Source: a bacterium
GTDB lineage: Bacteria; Vulcanimicrobiota; Xenobia; Xenobiales; JADMJV01
Direction of reading: 5' to 3'
DNA: 36,535 nucleotides
Assembly: GCA_018780265.1 (NCBI GenBank)
Contig: JADMJV010000007.1
Location: 18,784 to 55,318 of the forward strand
In this document: positions 24,655 to 32,959 of the stretch, in pieces
How the letters are laid out: each line of letters opens with the position of its first letter
Position numbering within the stretch: position 1 is the stretch's first letter
Notes under the pieces: model-generated
Databases searched by the model: none
What the model was told of the DNA's origin: nothing
What the model saw: only the letters and a program-made list of their open reading frames with translations
Position numbers and translations under genes: made by a program

Positions 24655-25956
24655 CTAGTAGCGGTAGTGGTCGGGCTTGTAGGGCCCGGCCTTGCTCACT
24701 CCCAGATATTCGGCCTGCTTGTCGGTGAGGGTGGTCAGCTTCACGCCCAGTTTGGGCAGATGGAGACGGGCCACCTCTTCATCGAGGTGCTTGGGCAGCA
24801 CGTAAACGCCGAGGGGGTAGTTTTCGTGCTTGGTCCACAGTTCGATCTGAGCCAACACCTGATTGGTGAACGAAGTGGACATCACGAAGCTGGGGTGGCC
24901 GGTGGCGCAGCCCAGGTTCATCAGTCGACCGCGAGCCAACAAGATGATCTCTTTGCCGTCGGCGAACTTGAAGACGTCCACCTGCGGCTTGATGTTGATC
25001 TCGGTGGTGTTTTTCTCCAACCAGGCCACGTCGATTTCGATATCAAAGTGGCCGATGTTGCAGACGATGGCCTTGTCTTTCATGGCCTGGAGGTGCTCTG
25101 GACGGATGATGTCCATGCAACCCGTGGCAGTCACGAAGATATCGCCTTCTTTGACAGCATCCTCCATGGTAGTGACTTCATAGCCTTCCATGGCAGCTTG
25201 CAGGGCATTGATGGGGTCGATTTCGGTGATCAGCACGCGAGCGCCAAAGTTGCGCATAGAATGCGCGCAGCCCTTGCCCACGTCGCCATAACCGGCCACG
25301 ACCACCACTTTACCGGCCACCATGATGTCGGTGGCCCGCTTCAGGCCGTCAGCCAGCGATTCGCGGCAACCGTAAAGGTTATCGAACTTCGACTTGGTGA
25401 CAGCGTCGTTGACGTTGATGGCCGGAGCCAGCAACTTGCCTTCTTTGAAGCGCTTGACGAGGTTGTGAACACCCGTGGTGGTCTCTTCCGAGATACCGCG
25501 GATCTCTTTGAACATCTCCGGGAACTTGTCGTGGATCAGATTGGTCAGATCCCCGCCATCGTCCAAAATCATGTTCGGGCCTTTGCCGCCGGCGAACTTG
25601 ATCGACTCCTCGATGCACCAGTCATACTCTTCCAGGGTCTCGCCTTTCCAGGCGAAAACCGGGGTCCCGGCGGCGGCAATAGCGGCCGCGGCCTCGTCCT
25701 GAGTGGAGAAAATGTTGCACGAAGACCAGCGCACGTCGGCGCCGAGCTCCTTCAACGTTTCGATAAGCACCGCCGTTTGAATGGTCATGTGCAGGCATCC
25801 AGCGATGCGCGCACCGGCCAGCGGCTTGCTCTTGCCATAGCGCTGACGCAGCACCATCAAGCCGGGCATTTCGGCCTCGGCCAGGGTGATTTCTTTGCGG
25901 CCCCATTCGGCCAGCTTCATGTCTTTGACTTTGTAGTCTTGGGTTACCACAGTCAT
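24655..25956 (-). CDS. ahcY: Adenosylhomocysteinase
   Basis: A 433-residue S-adenosyl-L-homocysteine hydrolase, which splits SAH to adenosine and homocysteine and so relieves product inhibition of methyltransferases. The start is ATG 25956 ([19 protein letters not shown]), preceded by AAGGAAAGGAA. The longer in-frame start at 26016 lies in the structured leader. The NAD site [20 protein letters not shown] is visible, as are the catalytic blocks [21 protein letters not shown] and [15 protein letters not shown] (with the family's Lys and Asp), and the C-terminal KPDHYRY. Length matches the prokaryotic form. It follows the Nif3-like gene after 142 bases that hold several hairpins. Confidence 0.97.
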   Translation of the reverse strand: MTVVTQDYKVKDMKLAEWGRKEITLAEAEMPGLMVLRQRYGKSKPLAGARIAGCLHMTIQTAVLIETLKELGADVRWSSCNIFSTQDEAAAAIAAAGTPVFAWKGETLEEYDWCIEESIKFAGGKGPNMILDDGGDLTNLIHDKFPEMFKEIRGISEETTTGVHNLVKRFKEGKLLAPAINVNDAVTKSKFDNLYGCRESLADGLKRATDIMVAGKVVVVAGYGDVGKGCAHSMRNFGARVLITEIDPINALQAAMEGYEVTTMEDAVKEGDIFVTATGCMDIIRPEHLQAMKDKAIVCNIGHFDIEIDVAWLEKNTTEINIKPQVDVFKFADGKEIILLARGRLMNLGCATGHPSFVMSTSFTNQVLAQIELWTKHENYPLGVYVLPKHLDEEVARLHLPKLGVKLTTLTDKQAEYLGVSKAGPYKPDHYRY

Positions 25957-25973
25957 TCGCAGTTCCTTTCCTT

Positions 25974-26053
25974 GAGGCAGCGGCTGCTGCCTTCGGTCAT
26001 TTGTTGCGTGACGCAAATGCGTCCGACCAGCTGTGTGGACGAGGGACCCCTCG
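25974..26053 (-). promoter_or_regulatory. Structured ahcY leader with mutually exclusive hairpins
   Basis: Directly upstream of the ahcY ribosome site is a GGCAGC/GCTGCC hairpin (25976-25991, extendable to 8 bp). Next are three overlapping pairings that cannot form together: GACGC/GCGTC (26010-26023), TTGCG/CGCAA (26004-26016) and CATTTG/CAAATG (25998-26019). A further CGAGG/CCTCG stem lies at 26040-26053. This looks like a regulatory leader. It does not match the SAH riboswitch core as I know it, so any ligand is unknown. Confidence 0.45.
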
Positions 26054-26098
26054 GACTACGAGCCAGATTGTTCAACTCTTTACCCGGGTCTTTTTTCC

Positions 26099-26830
26099 CT
26101 AAAACCCGGTCGGGAACTCTACAAAACGCGTCTCCACGCCAAACTCCCTTTCAAGTTCTGGCATTAGCGCTTGAACGCCCCATACCTCCGTCTGATAATG
26201 GCCCGCCAGCACAATGCTGAGGCCGGCCTGTAAAGCCGCATGGTAGATAGGGTGGCCGGCTTCACCGGTGAGCAACACCTGGGCTCCGGCCGCCACTGCC
26301 TGGTCGACCATGCCCACCGAGGCCTGTCCTGAGCTGACGGCCACTCGGGAAACCTGGGTGGGCCCAAAATCGAGCAGTCGGGCGGGACCGATCTGCTCCT
26401 GCACACTCTCATGAATTTGGGCCAGACTCTGAGAAGTCTCGGCCAGGTAGCCCACCGGAGCGAAGAGAGCCCCCTGCTGCCATCCCAGTCGGGCGATCAT
26501 CTGGGCATTGTTCCCCAGCTCAGCGTGCACATCGAGCGGGAGGTGAGAGGCATACAGAGACGTGCCAGCCTGCATCAGGTGAGCCACCGTGCGCGCCATC
26601 ACCCCGGTAATGCGGCTGATCTTGGGCCAAAACAGCCCGTGGTGAACGATGACCAACTGGCAGTCCCGCAGGGCTTCAAAGGTCTGCAAGCAGGCGTCCA
26701 CGGCAAAGCCCACCTTGCCCACCTGGGTGCTGGCTTCCACCTGCAGCCCATTGGTGGCGTATGGTTCGGGGACGCCTCTGGTATCGAGACGTTGATCGAG
26801 GTATGCGACTATCGAATGCAGATCAGCCAC
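26099..26830 (-). CDS. Nif3-like dinuclear metal centre protein
   Basis: A 243-residue Nif3/YbgI family protein with two divalent metals bound in a ring-shaped oligomer. The family has been called GTP cyclohydrolase 1 type 2 by homology, but its true reaction is unsettled. Metal motifs are VIVHHGLFW near residue 70 (His-His), an SHLPLDVHAELGNN block, and the C-terminal GHYQTEVWGVQAL with His and Glu. The start is GTG 26830, overlapping the psuG stop by 8 bases. GGGAG lies about 6 bases before it. The longer start at 26881 would extend into psuG. Confidence 0.88.
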   Translation of the reverse strand: MADLHSIVAYLDQRLDTRGVPEPYATNGLQVEASTQVGKVGFAVDACLQTFEALRDCQLVIVHHGLFWPKISRITGVMARTVAHLMQAGTSLYASHLPLDVHAELGNNAQMIARLGWQQGALFAPVGYLAETSQSLAQIHESVQEQIGPARLLDFGPTQVSRVAVSSGQASVGMVDQAVAAGAQVLLTGEAGHPIYHAALQAGLSIVLAGHYQTEVWGVQALMPELEREFGVETRFVEFPTGF

Positions 26831-27719
26831 GGTTTTCTCCCAAGCAAACGGCGATTTGGGCGGCCAGGCGGGCATTGGCAATCAGCAGCCCACGGTTGAC
26901 TTCCACCGTCAAGCCGGCGCTGGCCTTGGCTACCCACTGCAGCAAGAACGGCGTGACTTCTTTGCCCCCTTTGGGAACCTGCGCCAATCCCTTGTGCAAC
27001 CACTTGTGCAGCAGCTTGGGAGAAATGGAGCTGGGCGGTTCCTGCACCACCAGGCAGCCCCGCCCCAAGATTTGACGAGAGAACCGGTAGGCCTGAGCGA
27101 TTTGCTCCGGCTCGTCAAACCGGTTTCCATAGACCCGGCTGCCCGGACAGAAAAACTCGGGAAAGGTATCAGTGGCGTAGCGGAAGACGGGGATGGCCAG
27201 CGTTTCCAGCGCTTCGAGGGTGGCTTCCACGTCGAGCACACACTTCACACCGGCACTTACCGTGACCAGAGAGGTGCGGGCCAGTTCCAGCAAATCAGCC
27301 GAAAAATCAAAATGGTCCTGCCAGCCGCGATGCACCCCACCCACGCCGCCCGTGGCAAAGACCTTGAGGCCCAGCAGTTCGGCGGCGCGCAGGGAGGCCG
27401 ATACGGTAGTGGCCCCGGGTTGGCGCGTAGCCAGTGCGGCCGGCAGGTCGGCCACGTTGAGCTTGGTGCCCCGTGGATTTTTGCACAGCTCTTCCAGGCT
27501 GGCAGCCCCCAGCCCAAAGTGGATGAGACCGTCCTCCACCCAGATTACGGCCGGAACGGCCCCCTGCTCGCGTATGACTTGCTCCACCTGCTGGGCCGTT
27601 TCCCAATTGTGCGGCCAGGCCAGACCCTGCACCCAAACGCTCGACTCCAGGGCCACAATCGGTTGGCCGCTGGCCAGGGCCGAGGCCACTTCCATACTGG
27701 GAGAGAGAAAATCAGCCAA
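26823..27719 (-). CDS. psuG: Pseudouridine-5'-phosphate glycosidase
   Basis: A 298-residue PsuG (IndA-like) enzyme that cleaves pseudouridine 5'-phosphate to uracil and ribose 5-phosphate (the reaction is reversible). Marks are VALESSVWVQGLAWPHN, VWVEDGLIHFGL-type sequence, KLNVADLP, TTVSASLRAAELLGLKVFATGGVGGVHRG and a VSAGVKCVLD block with the catalytic-region Lys. It starts with TTG 27719, overlapping hutI by 8 bases; AAAGGAG lies 7 bases upstream. The partner kinase PsuK is not in the window, so the pathway is incomplete here. Confidence 0.93.
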   Translation of the reverse strand: MADFLSPSMEVASALASGQPIVALESSVWVQGLAWPHNWETAQQVEQVIREQGAVPAVIWVEDGLIHFGLGAASLEELCKNPRGTKLNVADLPAALATRQPGATTVSASLRAAELLGLKVFATGGVGGVHRGWQDHFDFSADLLELARTSLVTVSAGVKCVLDVEATLEALETLAIPVFRYATDTFPEFFCPGSRVYGNRFDEPEQIAQAYRFSRQILGRGCLVVQEPPSSISPKLLHKWLHKGLAQVPKGGKEVTPFLLQWVAKASAGLTVEVNRGLLIANARLAAQIAVCLGENRG

Positions 27720-28947
27720 GACGCACTCCTTTGCAGTACACCGCTTCTACCAGGTTAACTCCGTAGTGATAAGGCCACTCGCGCACATCCTGCAAGTCGA
27801 GGGCCAGCACATCGGCACGCTTGCCCGCCTCCAGGCTGCCCACCTGCTGACCCAGCCCCAAGGAATGGGCCGAATTGACGGTGGCCGCCAAAATCGCCTC
27901 CTCAGGACTCAGTCCCAGCTTTAATACGGCCAGGGAAAGAGCCATCTGCATCGATTCGCTCAGACAGGAGCCGGCGTTGAAGTCGCTGCCAATGGCCAGG
28001 GGAAGGTTGGCCTCGATCAGGCCACGAGCCGGCGCAAACTGACTCATTCCAAGAAAAAAACTGGTGCCGGCCGTCATTACGGGGATGGTGCCGGCCTGAC
28101 GAAGCGCGGCAAAGTCCTCGGGGGGCAAAAACTGCAAATGATCGGCCGAGAGCGCTCCCAGCTCGGCGGCCATACGGGCCCCGCCCAAGTGGGTGAACTC
28201 TTCGGCGTGAATGCGCAGACGCAAGCCATGCTCGCGGCAGGCCAGCAAGACTCGCCGTGACTCCTCGAGCGTAAATGCCCCCTGCTCACAAAACACATCG
28301 CCAAACTGGGCAAACCCCTGAGCGGCTACGGCCGGCACCATCTCGTCCACGACCAGGTCAACAAAGTCGGATTGACGGCCGGCAAACTCCTGAGGGACCG
28401 CATGGGCGCCCATGAAGGTGAGTACCAACTGCATAGGCAGTTCTTCCTTGAGTTGCTGATAGACGCCCAGGTGACGAAGCTCTTCGGCGGTGGACAGGCC
28501 ATAGCCCGACTTTACTTCGGCGGTGGTCGTGCCGTGGGCCAGCATACGCCGCAACCTTTGGGCCGTGCTGTCCTTCAGCTGGGCTTCGCTGGCCTGACGA
28601 GTGGCCTGAACAGTGCTCCAGATGCCTCCGCCGGCGGCGTGAATCTCTTGATAGGTGGCCCCCTGCGCCCGCATCTGGAACTCGTGCACCCGTGAACCGC
28701 CAAAGAGAGGGTGCGAGTGGGGATCGACCAGGCCGGGGACCAGACAGCCCGGATGGTAGCGACGCGGACCCTGGTAGTGGGCCAACACTTCGCTCTGCGG
28801 CCCAACCTTCACAATGGTGCCCTGGCTGATGGCCACGGCCCCTTGCGCCACCACACCCAACTGCCCCATCTGAGAACCCGGACGTGGCGCGTTGCCAGGC
28901 GCACAGGTAACCACCTGAGGGGCGCACAAAATCACATCGGCGACCAT
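27712..28947 (-). CDS. hutI: Imidazolonepropionase
   Basis: A 411-residue amidohydrolase that opens the ring of imidazolone-5-propionate to N-formimino-glutamate in histidine breakdown. The first metal pair is in GLVDPHSHPLFGGSR. AAGGGIWSTVQATRQAS, GTTTAEVKSGYGLS and THMGAHAVP-type sequence follow, with RIHAEEFTHLGG for further ligands and a late ALAIGSDFNAGS aspartate. It starts one base after the ftcD stop and overlaps psuG by 8 bases. HutH and HutU, the first two steps, are not in the window. Confidence 0.96.
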   Translation of the reverse strand: MVADVILCAPQVVTCAPGNAPRPGSQMGQLGVVAQGAVAISQGTIVKVGPQSEVLAHYQGPRRYHPGCLVPGLVDPHSHPLFGGSRVHEFQMRAQGATYQEIHAAGGGIWSTVQATRQASEAQLKDSTAQRLRRMLAHGTTTAEVKSGYGLSTAEELRHLGVYQQLKEELPMQLVLTFMGAHAVPQEFAGRQSDFVDLVVDEMVPAVAAQGFAQFGDVFCEQGAFTLEESRRVLLACREHGLRLRIHAEEFTHLGGARMAAELGALSADHLQFLPPEDFAALRQAGTIPVMTAGTSFFLGMSQFAPARGLIEANLPLAIGSDFNAGSCLSESMQMALSLAVLKLGLSPEEAILAATVNSAHSLGLGQQVGSLEAGKRADVLALDLQDVREWPYHYGVNLVEAVYCKGVRLG

Positions 28948-29820
28948 TCAGACCTCCATCCTGTGTAAAACATTCCATTCCAGCAACTGGCCCGGCTCCA
29001 AGGCGGTCATCTTGAGGCGGTGGCGGGCCATTTTCACAAACGACATGGCCGGTGCCATTCCGATCAGTTCGCTGCTATGCACGGCCACGCCCTGGGCTGC
29101 CGCCTGTCCAGCCACTTCTTCAAACACCTGATCCAGGTCGACCTGCTCAGGGTTGGTCAGATTGATGGAAACCTGCACCCGCTGCTGGCTCTCCAGCCAA
29201 AACCCCAGCGAACGCACCGTAGGCAAAGTGCGCAGATGGCGGGCGATGGCTCGGGCCAGTTCCAGGTCCTGACTGTCCAAGACCACGTTAAAGGCCACCA
29301 GCGGGCGACGCGCGCCCATTACGGTAGCCCCCAACCGCGGATGCAGCAAGGCCGGGCCAAAGTCGGGGGGGTCTTGATCCAGGCGCTCCTGCAGCCCCTG
29401 ACGGCGAAGATCCGGCAAATTCTTGCGAGCGGGCGTGCGAGCTGATTCCTCGTACAGCAGGACGGGAAGTTGAAAACGCCGGGCCACGCGGGCGGCGGTC
29501 TGCTGGGCCACCTCGCGGGCGGCCTCCATGGACGTTGCCGCCAGCGGCACAAAGGGGACCACATCCACAGCCCCTATGCGGGGATGAACCCCACGATGAG
29601 TAGCCAGGTCGATACTCCGGTCGGCCACCTCAAAAAGCCTCAAGACCGCTTCGCTCAGCCCCGCAGCCGACCCCAACAGGGAGACCACCATGCGGTTATG
29701 ATCCGGGTCCATCGACAGATCGGCCAGAGCCACGCCGGCCACTTCGCTCATGGCCTGCTGGACCTCGGTCAGCAACTGGCGGTTGCGACCCTCCGACAGA
29801 TTTGGCACACATTGAAACAC
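28948..29820 (-). CDS. ftcD: Glutamate formimidoyltransferase (N-terminal FTCD-type)
   Basis: A 290-residue protein matching the formiminotransferase half of FTCD, which moves the formimino group from N-formimino-glutamate to tetrahydrofolate. The N-terminus has CVPNLSEGRN. An MDPDHNRMVVSL block, THRGVHPRIGAVDVVPF and a VAFNVVL segment follow. The cyclodeaminase half is absent, so this is the stand-alone type. It takes the product of HutI, whose gene begins with the next base. The start is GTG 29820. It lies 15 bases after the MocR-type gene. Confidence 0.93.
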   Translation of the reverse strand: MFQCVPNLSEGRNRQLLTEVQQAMSEVAGVALADLSMDPDHNRMVVSLLGSAAGLSEAVLRLFEVADRSIDLATHRGVHPRIGAVDVVPFVPLAATSMEAAREVAQQTAARVARRFQLPVLLYEESARTPARKNLPDLRRQGLQERLDQDPPDFGPALLHPRLGATVMGARRPLVAFNVVLDSQDLELARAIARHLRTLPTVRSLGFWLESQQRVQVSINLTNPEQVDLDQVFEEVAGQAAAQGVAVHSSELIGMAPAMSFVKMARHRLKMTALEPGQLLEWNVLHRMEV

Positions 29821-29835
29821 GCCAGGCCGTTCTCG

Positions 29836-31257
29836 CTAGGGCGCGAATCTTCCCTTGTCCAACAAGCGGGCCCGTTCTTGACCCAGCAGGGCCAGGCCTT
29901 CGCTGATCTCCTGCGGCGTAGGGTAGGCAAATCCCAGCCGGAGGTGGCCCGACGGCCGTTGATCGAGATGATAGGTGGAACCCGGGCGAACATCCACACC
30001 CACGGACAGGACATTCAGAGCCAACGGGTCGGTATCGACTCCCGTGTCCACCCAGAAACACATGCCCCCGTGAGGAAGGCGAAAATCCAGGGCCGGGGTC
30101 CAGGCCGATAAAGCCTGGGCCATGGTGCGCCGGCGGCCCTCGTAGTGACGGCGCATACGCCTGAGGTGGCGCTCAAAGCCCCCTTCGGCCATCCAACCCG
30201 CCACCGCTTCCTGCGCCAGATTGTCGTTCTGCCGGGAGACCACCGTTTTGAGTCGAGCCACCCGGCCAGCCAACGGAGCCGGAGCGATCAAAAAGCCGAG
30301 CCGGGCGGACGGGTGCAGCACTTTAGAAAAGGTGGAGCAATACACCACCAACCCGCTGGGGTCTAGAGCCTTGAGTGGCGGCTGCGTGGACCCCTGATAG
30401 TGAAATTCGAAGTCGTAGTCATCTTCCAAAATGGGCACATTGTAGCGTTGGGCCAGTTGCATCACCTGCTGACGCCGGGTCGGAGTCAGGGTGACGGTGG
30501 TGGGATACTGATGCAGGGGCGTGACATAGATCATGCGCACGGGTTGAGCCTTTAGGACAGCCTCGAGTGAATCGGGGCAGATCCCCTGCTCATCGATGGC
30601 CACCGGCGCCAACTGGGCCCCGCAACAGCGAAAGGCTTCCCATGTCTTGGGAAAACCTTGCTCCTCCACGGCCACCACGTCACCCGGGCTCAGCCAGCAG
30701 CGAGCGACCAGATAGACAGCCTCCTGGGAGCCGTGGGTGACCACCATCTCTTCGGGAGCAAACTTCAACCCGCGCACGCGTCGCAGATAGTGGCCCAACT
30801 GTTCACAGAAAAAGGCCCGCCCGGCTGGCTCACTGTAGCCCAGCAGATCTTCGGCCGGGCAGCGCCGCAAAGCCTGGCGCACCTGGGCATAGTATTCCTC
30901 GTGGGGAAAGATGCGCAAGTCGGGTTGCCCGCTGGGAAAACGATAGCGCGCCGCCAGCCGGGGCAGCTCCGCTTGAGCCGCCAGATCGTGGGCAAAATCC
31001 CAGTGAAAAGGCGGCCCATCGCTGCGCGCCTCCGTAGGGTGCACCCAATCGCAAGCCACCCGGTAACCCAGACCAGGATGGCTTTCCAGCCAGCCCTCCG
31101 CGATCAACTCTTCGTAGGCTGCCATCACCGTGTGGCGATGAACCCCCCACTGGCTGGCCAGTTGACGCGTAGACGGCAACCGATCGCCCGCCCGCAACTG
31201 GCCGCTGCGCAGCGACTGGCGAACTTCGCCGGCAAGTTTCCGAAATTGAGACTCCAC
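29836..31257 (-). CDS. MocR-type PLP-dependent GntR transcriptional regulator
   Basis: A 473-residue MocR-family protein. Residues 1-70 are a GntR winged-helix DNA-binding domain (LRSGQLRAGDRLPSTRQLASQWGVHRHTVMAAYEELIAEGWLE pattern). The rest is an aminotransferase fold. The PLP lysine is in YCSTFSKVLHPSARLG, the YDFEFHYQG block holds the aspartate, and TPLHQYPTTVTLTPTRR is typical. Such proteins sense PLP-linked amino compounds and control nearby genes. It is the first gene of the ftcD-hutI-psuG-Nif3 unit and may be autoregulated. The start GTG 31257 has AAAGGAA 8 bases upstream. Confidence 0.93.
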   Translation of the reverse strand: MESQFRKLAGEVRQSLRSGQLRAGDRLPSTRQLASQWGVHRHTVMAAYEELIAEGWLESHPGLGYRVACDWVHPTEARSDGPPFHWDFAHDLAAQAELPRLAARYRFPSGQPDLRIFPHEEYYAQVRQALRRCPAEDLLGYSEPAGRAFFCEQLGHYLRRVRGLKFAPEEMVVTHGSQEAVYLVARCWLSPGDVVAVEEQGFPKTWEAFRCCGAQLAPVAIDEQGICPDSLEAVLKAQPVRMIYVTPLHQYPTTVTLTPTRRQQVMQLAQRYNVPILEDDYDFEFHYQGSTQPPLKALDPSGLVVYCSTFSKVLHPSARLGFLIAPAPLAGRVARLKTVVSRQNDNLAQEAVAGWMAEGGFERHLRRMRRHYEGRRRTMAQALSAWTPALDFRLPHGGMCFWVDTGVDTDPLALNVLSVGVDVRPGSTYHLDQRPSGHLRLGFAYPTPQEISEGLALLGQERARLLDKGRFAP

Positions 31258-31489
31258 TGGTCGGTTCCTTTTGCTGCAAAGAGTAAACCTCCTTCGACCA
31301 CCTGGTTAACGATGGCGCCCGCACGCCCCAAGTTAATGACCCGCTGGAAGTCAAATTCTCTGGCGGCATCGGAGAGCATTTCATCTAGCTTTTGTTGGTG
31401 ATTGGCCAACGTCCATCAGCCCGGCAACGTGGCGTTATCGTTGGCCAGTTCGCGCAATTTTGGGACGGCACTCAAGCAATCGGCCTGGA

Positions 31490-31567
31490 AAAATGACGAG
31501 TATTTCGTCGTTTGGTATGTTAAATGACGATGCATGGTGCAAAAAATCCGGTAATTCGACGTCATTT
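31490..31567. repeat. Three copies of AAATGACG-type repeats, two orientations
   Basis: AAATGACGA (31491-31499) faces TCGTCGTTT (31505-31513) as an imperfect inverted pair. AAATGACGA recurs at 31522-31530, and its inverse CGTCATTT is at 31560-31567. The cluster spans the start of the deleted ATPase gene and looks like an operator set or terminal repeats of a mobile piece. Confidence 0.4.
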
Positions 31568-32327
31568 AGACCTGCCGTCCCTCCTTGAGAGTAAGTCGCA
31601 CTTTTTTTTGGTCATCTCTCGGGGCACCTTGCCTTCAATTTACTTTTCCGACGACGCAGGTGCCGACCTGGAGGCCTACGCTGGTTCTTACCTGCAAGAG
31701 GAGATTATGGCCGAAGGGGCCACTCGGAACGTGCCGGCTTTCAGCCGATTTCTTCGCGTGGCCGCGCAATGCAATGCAACCGTTATTAACTTCACCGAGG
31801 TCGCCAATGACGCCCAGGTAGCCCGCACCACCGTCTATGAATACTTCGACATTCTCAGAGACACTCTGGTGCTCCACGAACTCCCCGCCTGGCGTAGATC
31901 GCAATCGAGAAAACCTCTGGTTTCTTCTAAATACTACTTCTTTGACGTGGGCGTTGCCGCAATGCTCCAAGGGCAGGTCTTTCGGCCTCAGACTCCCCCG
32001 TATGGCGAGGCCATGGAGACCTATTTGATGCACGAACTCGTCGCCCACCGCGACTATGTTTCTGGAGAACCGCTGACATGCTGGAGATCTGCCTCGGGTT
32101 ATGAGGTGGACTTTCTGATAGGCGATCACACCGCCGTAGAGTTGAAAGCCAAGGCTACTGTCTCGGTCAAAGACCTCCGCTCGCTCCGCGCTCTGGCTGA
32201 GGAGAGGGTCATGAAAAGACTTCTCTGCGTTTGTTTGGAAAGTCGACCCAGACGAGTGGGCGACCTCGAAGTGGTGCCCGTGCACCTTTTCCTTCAACGA
32301 CTTTGGGCCGGTGAATTTGTGGCCTGA
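31524..32327 (+). CDS. DUF4143-domain protein: AAA ATPase with internal deletion
   Basis: A 267-residue frame. Residues 12-35 (RRHLDLPSLLESKSHFFL) match the usual N-terminus of AAA ATPases of the DUF4143 type. Then RGT joins straight to LPSIYFSDDAG. In full proteins the Walker A and B core (about 190-200 residues) lies between these parts, so it has been lost in frame. The rest is a normal DUF4143 region: YLQEEIMAEGATRNVPAFSRFLRVAA, FTEVANDAQVARTTVYEYFDIL, YYFFDVGVAAMLQG and a nuclease-like tail with SGYEVDFLI and AVELKAK. Without the core it cannot hydrolyse ATP. It is best read as a remnant, although the frame is intact. Confidence 0.7.
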   Translation: MTMHGAKNPVIRRHLDLPSLLESKSHFFLVISRGTLPSIYFSDDAGADLEAYAGSYLQEEIMAEGATRNVPAFSRFLRVAAQCNATVINFTEVANDAQVARTTVYEYFDILRDTLVLHELPAWRRSQSRKPLVSSKYYFFDVGVAAMLQGQVFRPQTPPYGEAMETYLMHELVAHRDYVSGEPLTCWRSASGYEVDFLIGDHTAVELKAKATVSVKDLRSLRALAEERVMKRLLCVCLESRPRRVGDLEVVPVHLFLQRLWAGEFVA

Positions 32328-32341
32328 CTCGTGGTTGCGCT

Positions 32342-32533
32342 TTGACAGGCAAGATGCACCCAGATTCTCAGAATCAGCATGCAGCCTGCCCATGGATTCG
32401 CAGAGACTCGTCTCTATTTCTTGTGTTGTGGGGGAGGCGGCGGGTAGGCAAAACAAGGCTGATCCAGAAGTTTTCGCGCGGGAGTAGAGTCCTCTATCAC
32501 GTCCGACCCAGGTGCCGGCAGGCAGTAGGTTGA
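32342..32533 (+). pseudogene. Orphan Walker A fragment of a second AAA ATPase (DUF234 type)
   Basis: A 63-residue frame. Its middle, SLFLVLWGRRRVGKTRLIQKF, is the classical N-terminal Walker A block of the archaeal-type AAA (DUF234/ATPase_2) family, where FLVVYGRRRVGKT is usual. The frame ends about 25 residues later. Nothing of the Walker B or the C-terminal domain follows. The first 20 residues are not ATPase-like. It is a decayed piece of a gene distinct from the DUF4143 remnant just upstream. Confidence 0.65.
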
Positions 32534-32560
32534 TTCAACTTCAATCTAAAACTTTTCCTC

Positions 32561-32959
32561 ATGGACTCCAATTCAAGCAGAGCGTATCTTAAGCTGGATC
32601 TGTCAGACTATGATCTGGAAGGTCTATCCGCCGTCCACCTCAAGGACACCTACTGCTCCAATCCCGACTGTAGCTGCGGTGGGGCGATTTTATACCCGAC
32701 CCGCCTGGCCGGCAGCGAGCTGGAGGATTGGATTGAGCCGGCCAAAGAAATTCAATTCATCGTCAATGTGCAGACAGGGGAGGTCCTGGCGAAGGCCCCC
32801 TCCTGTCGCGGCGCTGGGCGACGACGAATTGACCCGCCGGATCGAGGACGATCTGGAGCCGCTCACTCGGGGCAGAGGGTTGGCAGCTCCCATCCGGGCG
32901 TGCACTGGCATGGCCCTGACGGTGAGTATCGCGCCGAACAACCGCACTTACCACAGTGA
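32561..32959 (+). CDS. Cysteine-motif protein, probably frameshifted
   Basis: From ATG 32561 the first 80 residues are convincing: an acidic start (YLKLDLSDYDLEGLSAVHL) and a compact C-x4-C-x-C motif in YCSNPDCSCGG (about residues 31-41), then VNVQTGEVLAKAP. After about 32800 the frame turns Arg/Gly-rich. The +1 frame from there encodes a better AALGDDELTRRIEDDLEPL. The switch is at a C-rich run (GGCCCCCTCC, 32795-32804), so an indel there is likely. I do not recognise the family. No working product is expected unless this is programmed or a sequencing error. It follows two ATPase remnants. Confidence 0.5.
   Translation: MDSNSSRAYLKLDLSDYDLEGLSAVHLKDTYCSNPDCSCGGAILYPTRLAGSELEDWIEPAKEIQFIVNVQTGEVLAKAPSCRGAGRRRIDPPDRGRSGAAHSGQRVGSSHPGVHWHGPDGEYRAEQPHLPQ

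Noticed and set aside
25957..26098. Known SAH riboswitch upstream of ahcY
   Set aside because: The leader is structured, but the conserved SAH-riboswitch core is not visible, so the known class is not claimed.
24298..26220. A 640-codon plus-strand open frame opposite ahcY
   Set aside because: It lies antisense to the strongly supported ahcY gene and its translation has no domain or motif; it is a by-product of GC-rich codon use.
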